Assembly: GCF_002250565.1 (NCBI RefSeq)
Contig: NZ_NMVJ01000006.1
Location: 496,001-560,000 of the forward strand
Source: Parenemella sanctibonifatiensis
Lineage (GTDB): Bacteria; Actinomycetota; Actinomycetes; Propionibacteriales; Propionibacteriaceae
Length of the DNA: 64,000 bases
Reading direction: 5' to 3'
The translations under genes and the position numbers were made by a program. The notes beneath the pieces are model-generated. The model ran no database searches. It worked only from the letters and a program-made list of their open reading frames with translations, and was not told the DNA's origin. Positions 54,786 through 63,485 of the stretch are shown piece by piece (position 1 is the first letter of the stretch; each line of letters starts with the position of its first letter).

Positions 54786-55492
54786 GCCGTTGTCCGACAG
54801 AACCCGCTCAACGGTGACGCCTCGGGCATTGAACCACTCGACCGCCCGTGCCAGGACCGCCGTGGCCGTTGGGGCGGTTTCATCGTCGTGGATCTCGGCG
54901 TAGGCGACGCGGGAGTGGTCGTCGATGACGGTGTGGACGTAGGCCCTGCCCATCAACGGGTTGCTGTACATGTTCCGGGGTTTGTCTGGGGTGGCAGCTC
55001 GGTTCTTCCCACCCTGACGTCGGCCGACGTAGCGCCAGCCTCCTCCGTCGGGGATGTTGCCGAGCTTCTTCACATCAACGTGGAGCATGGCGCCGGGATG
55101 CTCGTGCTCGTATCGGCGGATGGGTTCGCCTGTGGCGCGGTCGGCATTGGACAGCCGGTTCAGGTGCGCGGCGACCAGGATCCGGTGGAGACCGTGGACG
55201 GGGCGATGCCCAGCCGACAGGCCAACTGGACCGGCCCCTCGCGAAGGCGCAGTCGCAGGCTGATGCAGCGCCGGGCAGTCTTCCTGCCCGTCTTGTTCGG
55301 CGAGTGGTGGGGTCTGGATGATCTGTCCTGCATGGGCTCGCCTGCCCGGTAGCGATCGGCCCAGCGCTTCACAGTCGGCCACGAGACCTGGAAGCGGGCG
55401 GCGACCTCGCTGATCGGCCAGCCCTCGTCGATGACCAGTCGGGCGACGATCAGACGATGGCGCGGGGTCAGGGCTGCATTGGGGTGTGACAT
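54786..55492 (-). mobile_element. IS481-family transposase, frameshifted and 3'-truncated
   Basis: The start ATG 55492 encodes a helix-turn-helix lead (RHRLIVARLVIDEGWPISEV, ARFQVSWPTVKRW). Near 55188-55193 the frame shifts, and the second frame carries the integrase core: YEHEHPGAMLHVDVKKLGN (Asp), TVIDDHSRVAYAEIHDDE (Asp) and VERVLSDNG. The final Glu-containing helix and everything after residue SDNG are missing. Terminal inverted repeats are not recognised. The element is inactive. Confidence 0.8.
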
Positions 55493-55511
55493 GGGTTCCT
55501 CGACAAAGAGT

Positions 55512-55541
55512 CGTGGCGGCGAGCTGCTACTCGCCGCCACG
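55512..55541 (-). terminator. Terminator hairpin after the VOC gene
   Basis: CGTGGCGGCGAG (55512-55523) and CTCGCCGCCACG (55530-55541) form a 12-bp perfect stem with a 6-base loop, 20 bases past the VOC stop and before the transposase start. Confidence 0.7.
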
Positions 55542-55560
55542 TAGGGCATGGGGTGAGATG

Positions 55561-55926
55561 TCAGTCAACGGGACTGACGCGGATGAGGTTGCCGTCGGGG
55601 TCGGCGACCACGAAGGTTCGCCCGAACACGTCGTCATGGGGCTCCTCGACTACCTGAACGCCCTTTGCCAGCCACTGCTGGTAGACCTCGTCGATGGCGT
55701 CGCCTCCGCCGGGCAGCATGAGACCGATCTCGCTGGTGCGCGGCGTCTCGGGCGTGGACTGGTTACTGTGGCCAGTCCAGATCGCGAACAGGACACCGGG
55801 CGCGACCTCGAAAGCGACGTAGCGGGGGCTGGTGAAGGTGGGCTCGATGTCGAACAGGTCGCTGTAGAACGCGGTAGAACGCTGGGCGTCGGTCACGTAG
55901 GTCAGGAACAGGTTGGGTGCCGTCAT
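55561..55926 (-). CDS. VOC-family (glyoxalase/bleomycin-resistance-like) protein
   Basis: A 121-residue VOC protein of two beta-alpha-beta-beta-beta modules: YVTDAQRSTAFYSDLFDI, YVAFEVAPGVLFAIW, EIGLMLPGGGDAIDEVYQQW and DVFGRTFVVADPDGNLIRVS with a C-terminal metal-ligand-type region. ATG 55926. It is divergent from a YafY-type regulator with a shared dyad, so it is likely the regulated target. Confidence 0.83.
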   Translation of the reverse strand: MTAPNLFLTYVTDAQRSTAFYSDLFDIEPTFTSPRYVAFEVAPGVLFAIWTGHSNQSTPETPRTSEIGLMLPGGGDAIDEVYQQWLAKGVQVVEEPHDDVFGRTFVVADPDGNLIRVSPVD

Positions 55927-55981
55927 GGCGGGTCTCCAAGGGTTGAGCTGGCGTGTGAACTTCCGCCAGCAAATCGCCAAT

Positions 55982-56002
55982 ACACGACAGTTGCTGTCAT
56001 GT
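55982..56002. promoter_or_regulatory. Operator-like inverted repeat between VOC and YafY genes
   Basis: ACACGACAG and CTGTCATGT are inverted around TTG with one mismatch in 9-bp arms, centred between the two divergent starts. It fits a dimeric YafY-type repressor site. Confidence 0.6.
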
Positions 56003-56021
56003 TTCTTGAGAGAATGAGTCC

Positions 56022-57002
56022 ATGAAGGCTTCTCGTCTGCTGTCGATCGTCCTGCTACTCCAAGTGCACGGACGCATGACCACCCAGCAGCTCGCTGACC
56101 GCTTTGAGGTTTCAAGCCGGACGATCTTGCGCGACGTTGAAGCCCTGTCCGCTGCCGGCGTCCCAGTCCATGCCGAACGCGGCCGCCATGGCGCGATCGT
56201 GCTGGACGCCCGATCCCGTCTGGACCTGTCACGGCTCGAACCGTCCGAGCTGCAGCTCCTCACGGCCGTCGGTCTCAGCCCGGACCAGCTGGCACAGATT
56301 GGCCTCGGAGAGGTAGGTGAACACGCCCACGCCAAGCTCACAGCAGCCGCCCGTCGCTCGGGCCCAGGCGAACCGGCACTGTCCGAAGTCCTGATGATCG
56401 ACCCTGCCGGATGGTTCACGCCTGCCACGACCCGTGACCTGTCGAGCTTGCTGAGTGCGGCCCGGCAAGGCCGCCGGCTAGTCGTCACCTACCGCCACAG
56501 CGGACACGCCACCGCCGACACCTACCAGGTCGACCCCTACGGGCTGGTCAGCAAGCAGGCCGCCTGGTATCTGGTCGGTGACGTGAACGGCACGCCGCGC
56601 ATGTTCAACACCAATCGCCTGGTGACACACAAGGCTATGGACGAACCAGCCGAGTTGCGGCACGGCCAGTCCTTGCAGAAGGTCTGGGATCAGCTGGTCG
56701 GCGCGTTCACCACCGATGCAAGCGTGGAGATCCACGCGCACCTGCGCGCCAACCGGCTGGACCTCGCCGCCAGAATCCTCGGGAGCCGCCTGATTGACGT
56801 GTCCATCCCCGTCGACGGGTGGCTCACCATCACCGTGGCCTACCCCGACATCGAGTCCATTCGCCAACTTCTCCAATTCGGAGACCACATCGAAGTCCTC
56901 GACCCACCCGAAGCCGTGCAGCGTGTCCATGACCTCGCCCACCAACTGATGGAAGCTCACGACCCCGCAGGCTCAATCAACGTCTCCGGTCAGTACAACT
57001 AG
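56022..57002 (+). CDS. YafY/WYL-domain transcriptional regulator
   Basis: A 326-residue regulator: winged helix (RLLSIVLLLQVHGRMTTQQL, RFEVSSRTILRDVEALS, residues 5-45), WYL domain (GRRLVVTYRHSG, DPYGLVSKQAAWYLVGD, residues 150-215) and WCX C-terminal extension. Such proteins often repress the divergent VOC gene. ATG 56022. Confidence 0.85.
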   Translation: MKASRLLSIVLLLQVHGRMTTQQLADRFEVSSRTILRDVEALSAAGVPVHAERGRHGAIVLDARSRLDLSRLEPSELQLLTAVGLSPDQLAQIGLGEVGEHAHAKLTAAARRSGPGEPALSEVLMIDPAGWFTPATTRDLSSLLSAARQGRRLVVTYRHSGHATADTYQVDPYGLVSKQAAWYLVGDVNGTPRMFNTNRLVTHKAMDEPAELRHGQSLQKVWDQLVGAFTTDASVEIHAHLRANRLDLAARILGSRLIDVSIPVDGWLTITVAYPDIESIRQLLQFGDHIEVLDPPEAVQRVHDLAHQLMEAHDPAGSINVSGQYN

Positions 57003-57006
57003 CGGC

Positions 57007-57399
57007 CTAGCGCCACTTGAGTGTTGAGACATCACCGAACCTGAGCATTCGCGTGTCGGAGGTCACGAGCCGAAGCCCTTCCATCTGAGCCTGCGCGACA
57101 AGCATGCGGTCGAATGGGTCACGATGCGCCCACTCAAGACCGCCGGCTCGGGCCATGTGCGCGGCGCTCAGCGAGAGCTCCTCGGCCCGGAAAGCCCCGA
57201 GGATACGGCTCCATGCAGCGATGACGCTCTGTCCGTGCGGGAGCTTGCCCAGCCGCGCCTTTGTTGCGACCTCCATGGCCGATGCACTCGAGACCCAGCG
57301 CTCCTCCGCACCGGCGACCGCGGCTTGAACCCCAGCAGGCACCTTGCCCGAATCTCCCGCCAGCCAGAGCACGACATGCGTATCAAGCAGCACTCTCAC
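57007..57399 (-). CDS. vapC: VapC-type PIN-domain toxin (module 3)
   Basis: A 130-residue PIN protein: RVLLDTHVVLWLAGD (Asp6), SSASAMEVATKARLG (Glu), HRDPFDRMLVAQAQMEGLRL (Asp cluster). GTG 57399 overlaps the antitoxin stop (GTGA). The antitoxin is upstream. Confidence 0.86.
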   Translation of the reverse strand: MRVLLDTHVVLWLAGDSGKVPAGVQAAVAGAEERWVSSASAMEVATKARLGKLPHGQSVIAAWSRILGAFRAEELSLSAAHMARAGGLEWAHRDPFDRMLVAQAQMEGLRLVTSDTRMLRFGDVSTLKWR

Positions 57400-57629
57400 T
57401 CTGACTCCCACGCGTCAAGCTCGACGGCAGGCAACTCATCGAAAAACGTATCCGGAACCGTCAGATCGGGGACGATGCCACCGAAGCGCGGGCCTCGCGG
57501 TTCAACCGGCCCGAGTTGAGCGATCGGCCGACCAGCGCGCGCGATGATCACAGCACCCCCGGACTCCACCTCCCGCAGCAACTCCGAGAGCCGAGTCTTT
57601 GCTTCCTGCACGTTCACCGTTGTTGCCAT
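57396..57629 (-). CDS. Phd/YefM-type antitoxin (module 3)
   Basis: A 77-residue antitoxin: MATTVNVQEAKTRLSELLRE, SGGAVIIARAGRPIAQLGPV, with an acidic toxin-binding tail (FDELPAVELDAWESE). A 12-bp-arm inverted repeat lies 14 bases upstream. Confidence 0.86.
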   Translation of the reverse strand: MATTVNVQEAKTRLSELLREVESGGAVIIARAGRPIAQLGPVEPRGPRFGGIVPDLTVPDTFFDELPAVELDAWESE

Positions 57630-57643
57630 GCAGACATCCTACC

Positions 57644-57670
57644 CTGGTCTGGTCAGGTTGACCAGACCAG
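57644..57670 (-). promoter_or_regulatory. Operator-like inverted repeat of module 3
   Basis: CTGGTCTGGTCA (57644-57655) and TGACCAGACCAG (57659-57670) are perfectly inverted around GGT just upstream of the antitoxin, the longest such site in the window. Confidence 0.65.
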
Positions 57671-57694
57671 TCGGTCGCGCCCCATGACGCCCAG

Positions 57695-57972
57695 TCAGCT
57701 CGAGTCGGGTTCACTCGTCGCGGGGTCAAGCACCAGTTGCCTTCGGAAGAGTCGCATGAATGCGCCATCGGGATCCGTCACGAGCTCATCAAACGTGCCG
57801 GACTGGACGATCTCACCGTCCCCAACCACGTAGATTGCGTCCATGCTGGCCAGGGTCGCCGCCCGGTGGGAGACAACCAACGTGATCCGCTCTCCCTTGT
57901 CCGCCTGAAGTGTGTCAAAGATCTTCTCCTCAACTTCAGCATCCAGCGACGAGGTGGGCTCATCGAGAACCT
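57695..57972 (-). pseudogene. 3' remnant of an ABC-transporter ATPase
   Basis: Ninety-odd residues match the end of an ABC exporter: Walker B start VLDEPTSSLD, ERITLVVSHRAATLASMDAI, VVGDGEIVQSGTFDELV. The Walker A, signature and membrane parts are absent; before 57972 the frame is unrelated. A truncation is inferred. Confidence 0.75.
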
Positions 57973-58009
57973 GTGCGTGACGCCAGCGTGTTGGCGTAAA
58001 GCAGGTTGT

Positions 58010-58030
58010 CAGCCGCGGGGCCCGCGGCTG
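58010..58030. repeat. GC-rich palindrome
   Basis: CAGCCGCGGG and CCCGCGGCTG are inverted around one G. It lies about 40 bases before the break of the ABC remnant and may act as a terminator or mark the deletion site. Confidence 0.5.
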
Positions 58031-58142
58031 CATCTGGCGTACGCCGCACCCTTCCGATCCCTCCGTCATGCGGTAGAGTACCGCCAGGCGTACGCCCGAC
58101 GATGACGTCAGCCACCAGCGCCGGTGGCACCGAGGAGATCCC

Positions 58143-59038
58143 ATGCCCGACGACCACGACTCCCCCACCTTCACCGAGCCGGAACGCACCGGCACCACAT
58201 CACTCGCCGCCTGGCTGGCCCCCGGTCTCGCCGCCGCCCTGGTCGCCCTGCTCTTCGTGGCGCTGTTTCCGCAGCCGACCGCCTACCCCGGTCCGGCCGA
58301 ACCGCCCCCGCCGCCTGCGGAGGGCGGCCCACTCCGGATCCAAGGACGGGCTGAGTTCCTCCAAATCAAGGGCGAACCGTGCAGCTGTGCTTTGGCCCCT
58401 CCCCCCTGATCCAGGGCGAATGCGGTCAGACCGTGCCGGTGGACAACTTCGACTGGGCTGTCCCCGAAGAAGTCATCGCCGCCGACGGATGGCGCTCGGG
58501 CCTCGCGCAGTTCGTCGGGGTCTGGGACGGCACCACGGTGACCATCGAGACTCTCGAGCCGGCCGGGCCCCCGCGGGACGACGGTTCCGGCCTCGCCGAG
58601 CAACTGTGTGCGGCCCCGTCCGGATCCGCCGCCGACATCCGGTCACTGCCGCCGGAGGACGAGTTCGCCAAACGAGAGGGATTCCAGGCGCTCTGGCTGA
58701 CCGGCGCCCCACCGGCGTACGTGGTGAACGTCGCGGTCATCGGCGACCCCGCCGAATGGGAGGACTGGATGCGCCAGTTCTACCCCGGACTGTTGTGCGT
58801 GGGCGAGCTCCCCGGGCCCAGCAAGACTGACATCAGGGCAGCCATGGACCGGCTGTTGCCCCTGATGGAGCAGGACATCGTCCTGTCCATGGGCGGCTCG
58901 ACCACCGACGGCGGCCCCGGCATCGAGGTCGACGTCTTCCTCGCGACCAGCGATGTCGTGGACGCGATCCACGAGGCCGTCGGCCCCGACATGATGCCCT
59001 GGGTGAGGATCAACCCTGCCTTCACGGTGATCCGATAG
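58143..59038 (+). pseudogene. Frameshifted membrane-anchored protein
   Basis: The first frame (58143 to about 58378) encodes a 20-residue soluble lead, a membrane helix (LAPGLAAALVALLFVALFPQ) and a Pro-rich linker. The second frame (from about 58379) continues QLCFGPSPLIQGECGQTVPV with Cys-rich extracellular sequence to the stop at 59038. The two join as ...GEP-VQLCFG if one base is changed near 58376-58379. No slippery site is seen, so an indel or sequencing error is likely. The family is unknown. Confidence 0.6.
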
Positions 59039-59152
59039 CGCAGGGCCGCCACGCCGGCCGGCTTCGACATCGATACCCGCTCAGCCTGATCCCGCTACCC
59101 TTCCGGGAGCACAGGCGCTGCGGCAAGGCGGCGCCACGACGAAGGACCACCG

Positions 59153-61018
59153 ATGGCCGCCAACTCGGCAACCGATCCCACCTCCCTGACAAATCTGGGC
59201 GTGACAGATCTGGGCATCGCCGTCCACGCCGACGAGCTGCGTACCGGAGCGATCTGCACGAACCCCGCCGGCGAGGCACGGCTGGTGTTGTGTGCCCGCA
59301 GCAGCGTCGTCATCGTTGACCCGATGACCGGCGCCGTCGACCAGGTCCGTTGGCAACGACACGGCGCCGACGATCCTTTCATCTCGGTCGGCGGCACCGA
59401 TGGTCGCTTCTGGGCGGCGGCGGGCCACCTGCTGGTGGAGGTGGATCCGTTCGCCCTGACCGTTCGTACCCACTCCCCCTGCGATGACGAGGCGATCCTG
59501 GCGATGGGCATGACGGTGGATCCACAGGGCCGGATCTGGTTTGCGACCTACCCGAGCACCCGGCTGTTCTGCCACGACCCCGCCACCGACACCACGACCG
59601 AGCACCCCCGGATCAGCACCACCGAGCACTACGTCTCGCACCTCGCCTTCGGCACCGACGGTTGGCTGTACGCCGGGCTCGGCACCCACCGCAAGGACCT
59701 GATCGCCTATCACCCCGCTACCGGCGAGCGGCGGTCGTTGCTGGCCGACGCCGACCGGGTCAAGGGAAGCGGCTACGTCCACCTCGGTCGGGACGGCCAG
59801 GTGTATGGACACAGCGATTCGGTGACCCTGCACCCCACCGGCGAGCACGAGTGGTTCCGCTTACGGCACGGCGCCATGACCCCGATCGGCGCCGATCAGG
59901 TCGCCGAGTCCATCGTCGCCGGCGCCGGCTTTCGCCGGATCCATGCCCGGGTCAAGCCGCGGTGGGAGATTGTCGACATCCAGCTGCCCGACCATCGCCT
60001 GGTGGTCACCATCGAGGGCGAGCAGCGCACCCTCGACCTCCCCTACACCAGTGCCGGCGCCAACCTCTCGCCCTTCACCGCCACGCCCGACGGCGGGGTG
60101 GTCGGCACCACCAATCATCCCAGCCGGCTATGGACCTGGCGGGACGGCCGGCCGGTCATCGACCACGGCTCCGATGCGATCCGGGGCGTCGGCAACATCT
60201 GCGCCTGGGCCCAGGCCGGCGAGCTGCTGGCCGGGGCGGCGTACGCCGGCGGCATGTTCTATCTGTACGACCCGCGCCGCCCGATCGTGGCCGGGGAGAA
60301 TCCGATCGAGTTGGCGCGCTTCGAGGAGGTCCACCGCCCCCGGGCGATCCTCGCCCACCCCGATGGCGACCATGTCGTGTGGTCCGGATACGGCGGCTAC
60401 GGCGACACCGGCGGTGGCATCGCCATCACCGCCGTGCCAGCCGACCAGCTGCCCCCGCCGGGCAGCAGCCTGCAGGATCACACCGTCCTCCTCCCCCACA
60501 CCGACGTCGCGCCGGACGAATCACCGGTCGCGCTGGGCGTGCTCGGCGACGGCACGGTGGTCGGCGCCACCAGCATCGAAACTCCCGGCGGAGCGGACCC
60601 GGTCGGCGACACCGGCTCGGTGTTCTTGCTGGACTGGACCTCCCGCACGGTGACCCATCACTGGCGGCCGGTCCCCGGCGTACGGTCCTGGAACGAACTC
60701 GTCGTCGCACCCGACGACACCGTGCACCTGGTCAGCTCCGACGGACACCATGCCCACGTCGACCCACGCGCCCAGCGTGTGCTGACCACGAGCGACTGGA
60801 CTGCTCACGGCAACCTGGGGGTCAACGCGCTGATCCGCCACGGCGCCCACGCCTTCGTCATCCAGAGCAACGCTGTGATCCGGCTCGACCTGACCACCGA
60901 CACCGCCACCCTGATTGCCGTCCCCAGCGAGCCGCTGCGGGCCGGCGGCGCCGTCGTGGGGGCCGACCTGATCGTCGGTTCCGGCTCGAGACTGCTACGC
61001 CTGCGCGACGTCGCCTGA
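59153..61018 (+). CDS. Beta-propeller-like protein, unknown function
   Basis: A 621-residue protein without signal or membrane helix. Many short repeats of the type SVGGTDGRFWAAAGHLLVEV, VDPQGRIWFATYPSTRLFCH and FGTDGWLYAGLGTHRKDLIA indicate a seven- or more-bladed propeller (SMP-30/Vgb/NHL-like). It may hydrolyse a lactone or phosphate ester, or serve as a scaffold; motifs for a metal site are not clear. Codon use matches the core genes. Confidence 0.72.
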   Translation: MAANSATDPTSLTNLGVTDLGIAVHADELRTGAICTNPAGEARLVLCARSSVVIVDPMTGAVDQVRWQRHGADDPFISVGGTDGRFWAAAGHLLVEVDPFALTVRTHSPCDDEAILAMGMTVDPQGRIWFATYPSTRLFCHDPATDTTTEHPRISTTEHYVSHLAFGTDGWLYAGLGTHRKDLIAYHPATGERRSLLADADRVKGSGYVHLGRDGQVYGHSDSVTLHPTGEHEWFRLRHGAMTPIGADQVAESIVAGAGFRRIHARVKPRWEIVDIQLPDHRLVVTIEGEQRTLDLPYTSAGANLSPFTATPDGGVVGTTNHPSRLWTWRDGRPVIDHGSDAIRGVGNICAWAQAGELLAGAAYAGGMFYLYDPRRPIVAGENPIELARFEEVHRPRAILAHPDGDHVVWSGYGGYGDTGGGIAITAVPADQLPPPGSSLQDHTVLLPHTDVAPDESPVALGVLGDGTVVGATSIETPGGADPVGDTGSVFLLDWTSRTVTHHWRPVPGVRSWNELVVAPDDTVHLVSSDGHHAHVDPRAQRVLTTSDWTAHGNLGVNALIRHGAHAFVIQSNAVIRLDLTTDTATLIAVPSEPLRAGGAVVGADLIVGSGSRLLRLRDVA

Positions 61019-61108
61019 CCGGCGGGCCACCGTACGCCGAACGGCCCCACCCCTCAGTGCGGCGCCGGCGATCAAGCCATCGATCGTGACGGCGTCGGGA
61101 GGACGCCG

Positions 61109-61879
61109 TCAGGTGACGACGCGCAGCCCCGTCCGCATCCAGATCTCCTGCAGCTGCCCGCCGACGTGGCGTACCAACAGCCCACTGGGCGGTTCGGTGA
61201 GGTTCTTCTCGACGGTGAGCTGGGTCCGATACGCCGCCAGGGCAGCCGTGACGGCATCCAGCGATCCCGGATGGTCGCGCCATTCAAAGCGCGGATCATG
61301 GTCCTTGCTGGCAACTTCGACGAAGGGCAACGCGGCCGCTTGGGCCGCGGCCAGCGCCACCGTCCGCGTGTGCACGTGGTCGGGGTGGCCGTAGGATCCG
61401 GCGTCGTCGTAGCTGATGATCGCATCCGGTTCGACCGCTGCAATCACCGCCGCGAGGTCGGCCAGCGCCTCGGAGGGACTGCGCTTGGTGAAGGCATCAG
61501 CCCCGGCATCGGGATCCGGACCAGCCAGGCCCTCCCGGACCCACGTCATGCCGGAGTCACGATAGATCGACGGTTCGGCACCCTCAGCAACGGCCACCCC
61601 GTCACCCAGGACATGCCGGTCCGCCAGCCCCAACGCGGCCGCTGCTTGATCGATCTCTGCGGCACGGACCTCATCCAAGGACCGCTGGTCATGGTCCTCG
61701 ATCACCCCGGGTACCACTTCCCCGGCCTCACCGTGCGTCGCCGTCAGCAACTCCACGCGTACGCCGTGGGTGGCGAGTTCTGCCAACAATGCACCGGTGG
61801 CAAGAGTCTCGTCGTCAGGGTGGGCGTGGACCGCCAGCACCGTGTCGCAGTCGGCCAACAGCTGCCAAGGGTCCGTCAT
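61109..61879 (-). CDS. PIG-L-family deacetylase, MshB/Mca-like
   Basis: A 256-residue zinc deacetylase: VLAVHAHPDDETLATGALLA with AHPDDE at 19-24, TATHGEAGE, and the second His ligand in YGHPDHVHTRT. MshB removes acetyl from GlcNAc-inositol in mycothiol synthesis, and Mca cleaves mycothiol conjugates. Which one this is cannot be told. ATG 61879 follows AAGGAG. It supports mycothiol use, like the 34457 gene. Confidence 0.82.
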   Translation of the reverse strand: MTDPWQLLADCDTVLAVHAHPDDETLATGALLAELATHGVRVELLTATHGEAGEVVPGVIEDHDQRSLDEVRAAEIDQAAAALGLADRHVLGDGVAVAEGAEPSIYRDSGMTWVREGLAGPDPDAGADAFTKRSPSEALADLAAVIAAVEPDAIISYDDAGSYGHPDHVHTRTVALAAAQAAALPFVEVASKDHDPRFEWRDHPGSLDAVTAALAAYRTQLTVEKNLTEPPSGLLVRHVGGQLQEIWMRTGLRVVT

Positions 61880-61933
61880 GGTCCGCTCCTTCTCGGGCAA
61901 GGTCCGATGGTTGAAATCTCAACAGACTTGACC

Positions 61934-62641
61934 CTACCCGCGGCCGGACTCCCGGGGCGAATACTCCTCGTTCTGGTACGCCGGCATCCCGGGTGCGGCG
62001 GCTCGATTCCGCGACCACTGATCCCTGACTCCCAGCACCAGCAAGGTCTGCGCCCCGATGTAACAGGCCATCGCCACGAATCCGTGCCCGGGTAGCGCCA
62101 ACACATCAAACACCTCGAGTGCGATGAGCGCATCCGCCACCACGAACAGCCCGCCGCCCAGCGCAGCCCGGTGGCCCAACCCAGTCGCCAGGTCCGCCAT
62201 CGCCATGATGGCAGCGGCGTATCCGATCAACGCCGGCAACAATGGCCCGGTCGCCGATGCGCACAACAAGATCATCACAACGGCGCCGCCGACGTAGGGC
62301 AACATCCAGGCCGGCCTGGTGAGGGCGGATCGAGCTCGATAGGGCGCGAACGCCACCGCATAGACCAGCTGAGCCACGAAGAAGAAGCTCAGCATCGCCA
62401 AGAAGGCCGCCTCGCCTGACAACAATCGCGGCACCGCATCGCCCAACCACGACAGCCCCAAACCGGCAAACATCAGCCACACCAGTACGCCGCGTGGCGC
62501 GGCGGTCCCGGTCCACAGCAGCCAGCCGGTCGCGGGCACCAGCATCACGTGGCTGAGATCGATCAGGGGCTGGTAGCCGGTGATCTGGGCGACCAGATGT
62601 ACGCCGGCGACCACTGCGAGCACCGCGGCTGCGGCGCGCAT
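61934..62641 (-). CDS. YhhN-family membrane protein (lysoplasmalogenase-like)
   Basis: A 235-residue protein with about eight hydrophobic segments, including GLGLSWLGDAVPRLLSG with the YhhN-type LGD pattern, and FFFVAQLVYAVAF. YhhN/TMEM86 members hydrolyse lysoplasmalogen or act on related ether lipids. The start overlaps the upstream GNAT stop (TGATG); GTG 62644 is an alternative. Confidence 0.78.
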   Translation of the reverse strand: MRAAAAVLAVVAGVHLVAQITGYQPLIDLSHVMLVPATGWLLWTGTAAPRGVLVWLMFAGLGLSWLGDAVPRLLSGEAAFLAMLSFFFVAQLVYAVAFAPYRARSALTRPAWMLPYVGGAVVMILLCASATGPLLPALIGYAAAIMAMADLATGLGHRAALGGGLFVVADALIALEVFDVLALPGHGFVAMACYIGAQTLLVLGVRDQWSRNRAAAPGMPAYQNEEYSPRESGRG

Positions 62642-63411
62642 CACCGCTCCAGTCCTCGGCTGTGCCAGGCCCGATTCGAGGCGTACCCCAGCCGTTGGTA
62701 GAGCTGCCGTGCCGCAGCATTGTCCGAGTACATTCCCAGCGTGCTGACCCCGGCCCCGGCAATCGCCGCCCGGGTGAGGTGGGCGGTGATGGCCGCCCCG
62801 AGACCGCGGCCGCGCAGGTCGGCGGCCACCACGATCCCGGCCAGATGCGGCGCTCCGGAGTTCTCGTGTTCGGCTCCCCCAACCGCTTGCAGTTCACCGC
62901 GTGGGCCGCGCATGCCAACCCAGTGGTCCATCACCCCGGTGCCAGCTTGAGCCCAGGCGCGTGGATTGTGGGTGCGGCTGAAGGCGTCGATCTCCTCGGC
63001 GTCACGGATGTCGTCGAGCTCGACGATGCGTTCCTCTCCCGGCTGTGCGGGCGGAACGGACTGGGTCGACATCCACTCCCAGCCAGCGCCCTGGTCGCTG
63101 ATCGGCAGGGTCTCGTGCGCCAACTGGGCATGTTCCTGCGGCGCCGAGATCGACTCCGAGGCGTACTCCTCCAGCAGGCCGGAGCCAGCCAATTCGGTCA
63201 TTGCATCGCGCACCCGGGGTGCCTCCTCGGCGAAGTCGACCGGCCCTGGCCGCAACGGCGCGATCCAGAAGCCTCGGCGGCGTCCGGTGCGCAGGATCAT
63301 CGCGACTCCGGCATGGACATAGGCCACCAGCGGATCGGTGGGCACCCAGCGCATCCACGGGTCGTCGCCTGCCAATGCCTGAAGGGCCTCCAGCGGCTCG
63401 ACTCGTTCCAC
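62641..63411 (-). CDS. GNAT-family N-acetyltransferase
   Basis: A 256-residue protein with an N-terminal half of unknown fold and a GNAT half (130-256): HLAGIVVAADLRGRGLGAAI (motif A), TRAAIAGAGVSTLGM and LYQRLGYASNRAW (motif B). GTG 63411. It overlaps the YhhN gene by 1-4 bases. The substrate is unknown. Confidence 0.8.
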   Translation of the reverse strand: MERVEPLEALQALAGDDPWMRWVPTDPLVAYVHAGVAMILRTGRRRGFWIAPLRPGPVDFAEEAPRVRDAMTELAGSGLLEEYASESISAPQEHAQLAHETLPISDQGAGWEWMSTQSVPPAQPGEERIVELDDIRDAEEIDAFSRTHNPRAWAQAGTGVMDHWVGMRGPRGELQAVGGAEHENSGAPHLAGIVVAADLRGRGLGAAITAHLTRAAIAGAGVSTLGMYSDNAAARQLYQRLGYASNRAWHSRGLER

Positions 63412-63440
63412 GCCGCCCAGCTTGCCATGAGAAAGGCGAA

Positions 63441-63467
63441 CGCCGCCCCGGTGGGCCCGGGACGGCG
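63441..63467 (-). terminator. Terminator after the ABC ATPase gene
   Basis: CGCCGCCCCGG pairs with CCGGGACGGCG with one mismatch and a 5-base loop. On the minus strand it is followed by TTCGCCTTTCTC, a T-rich stretch, 19 bases past the ATPase stop. Confidence 0.65.
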
Positions 63468-63485
63468 CTCGAATGAAGCTGATTC

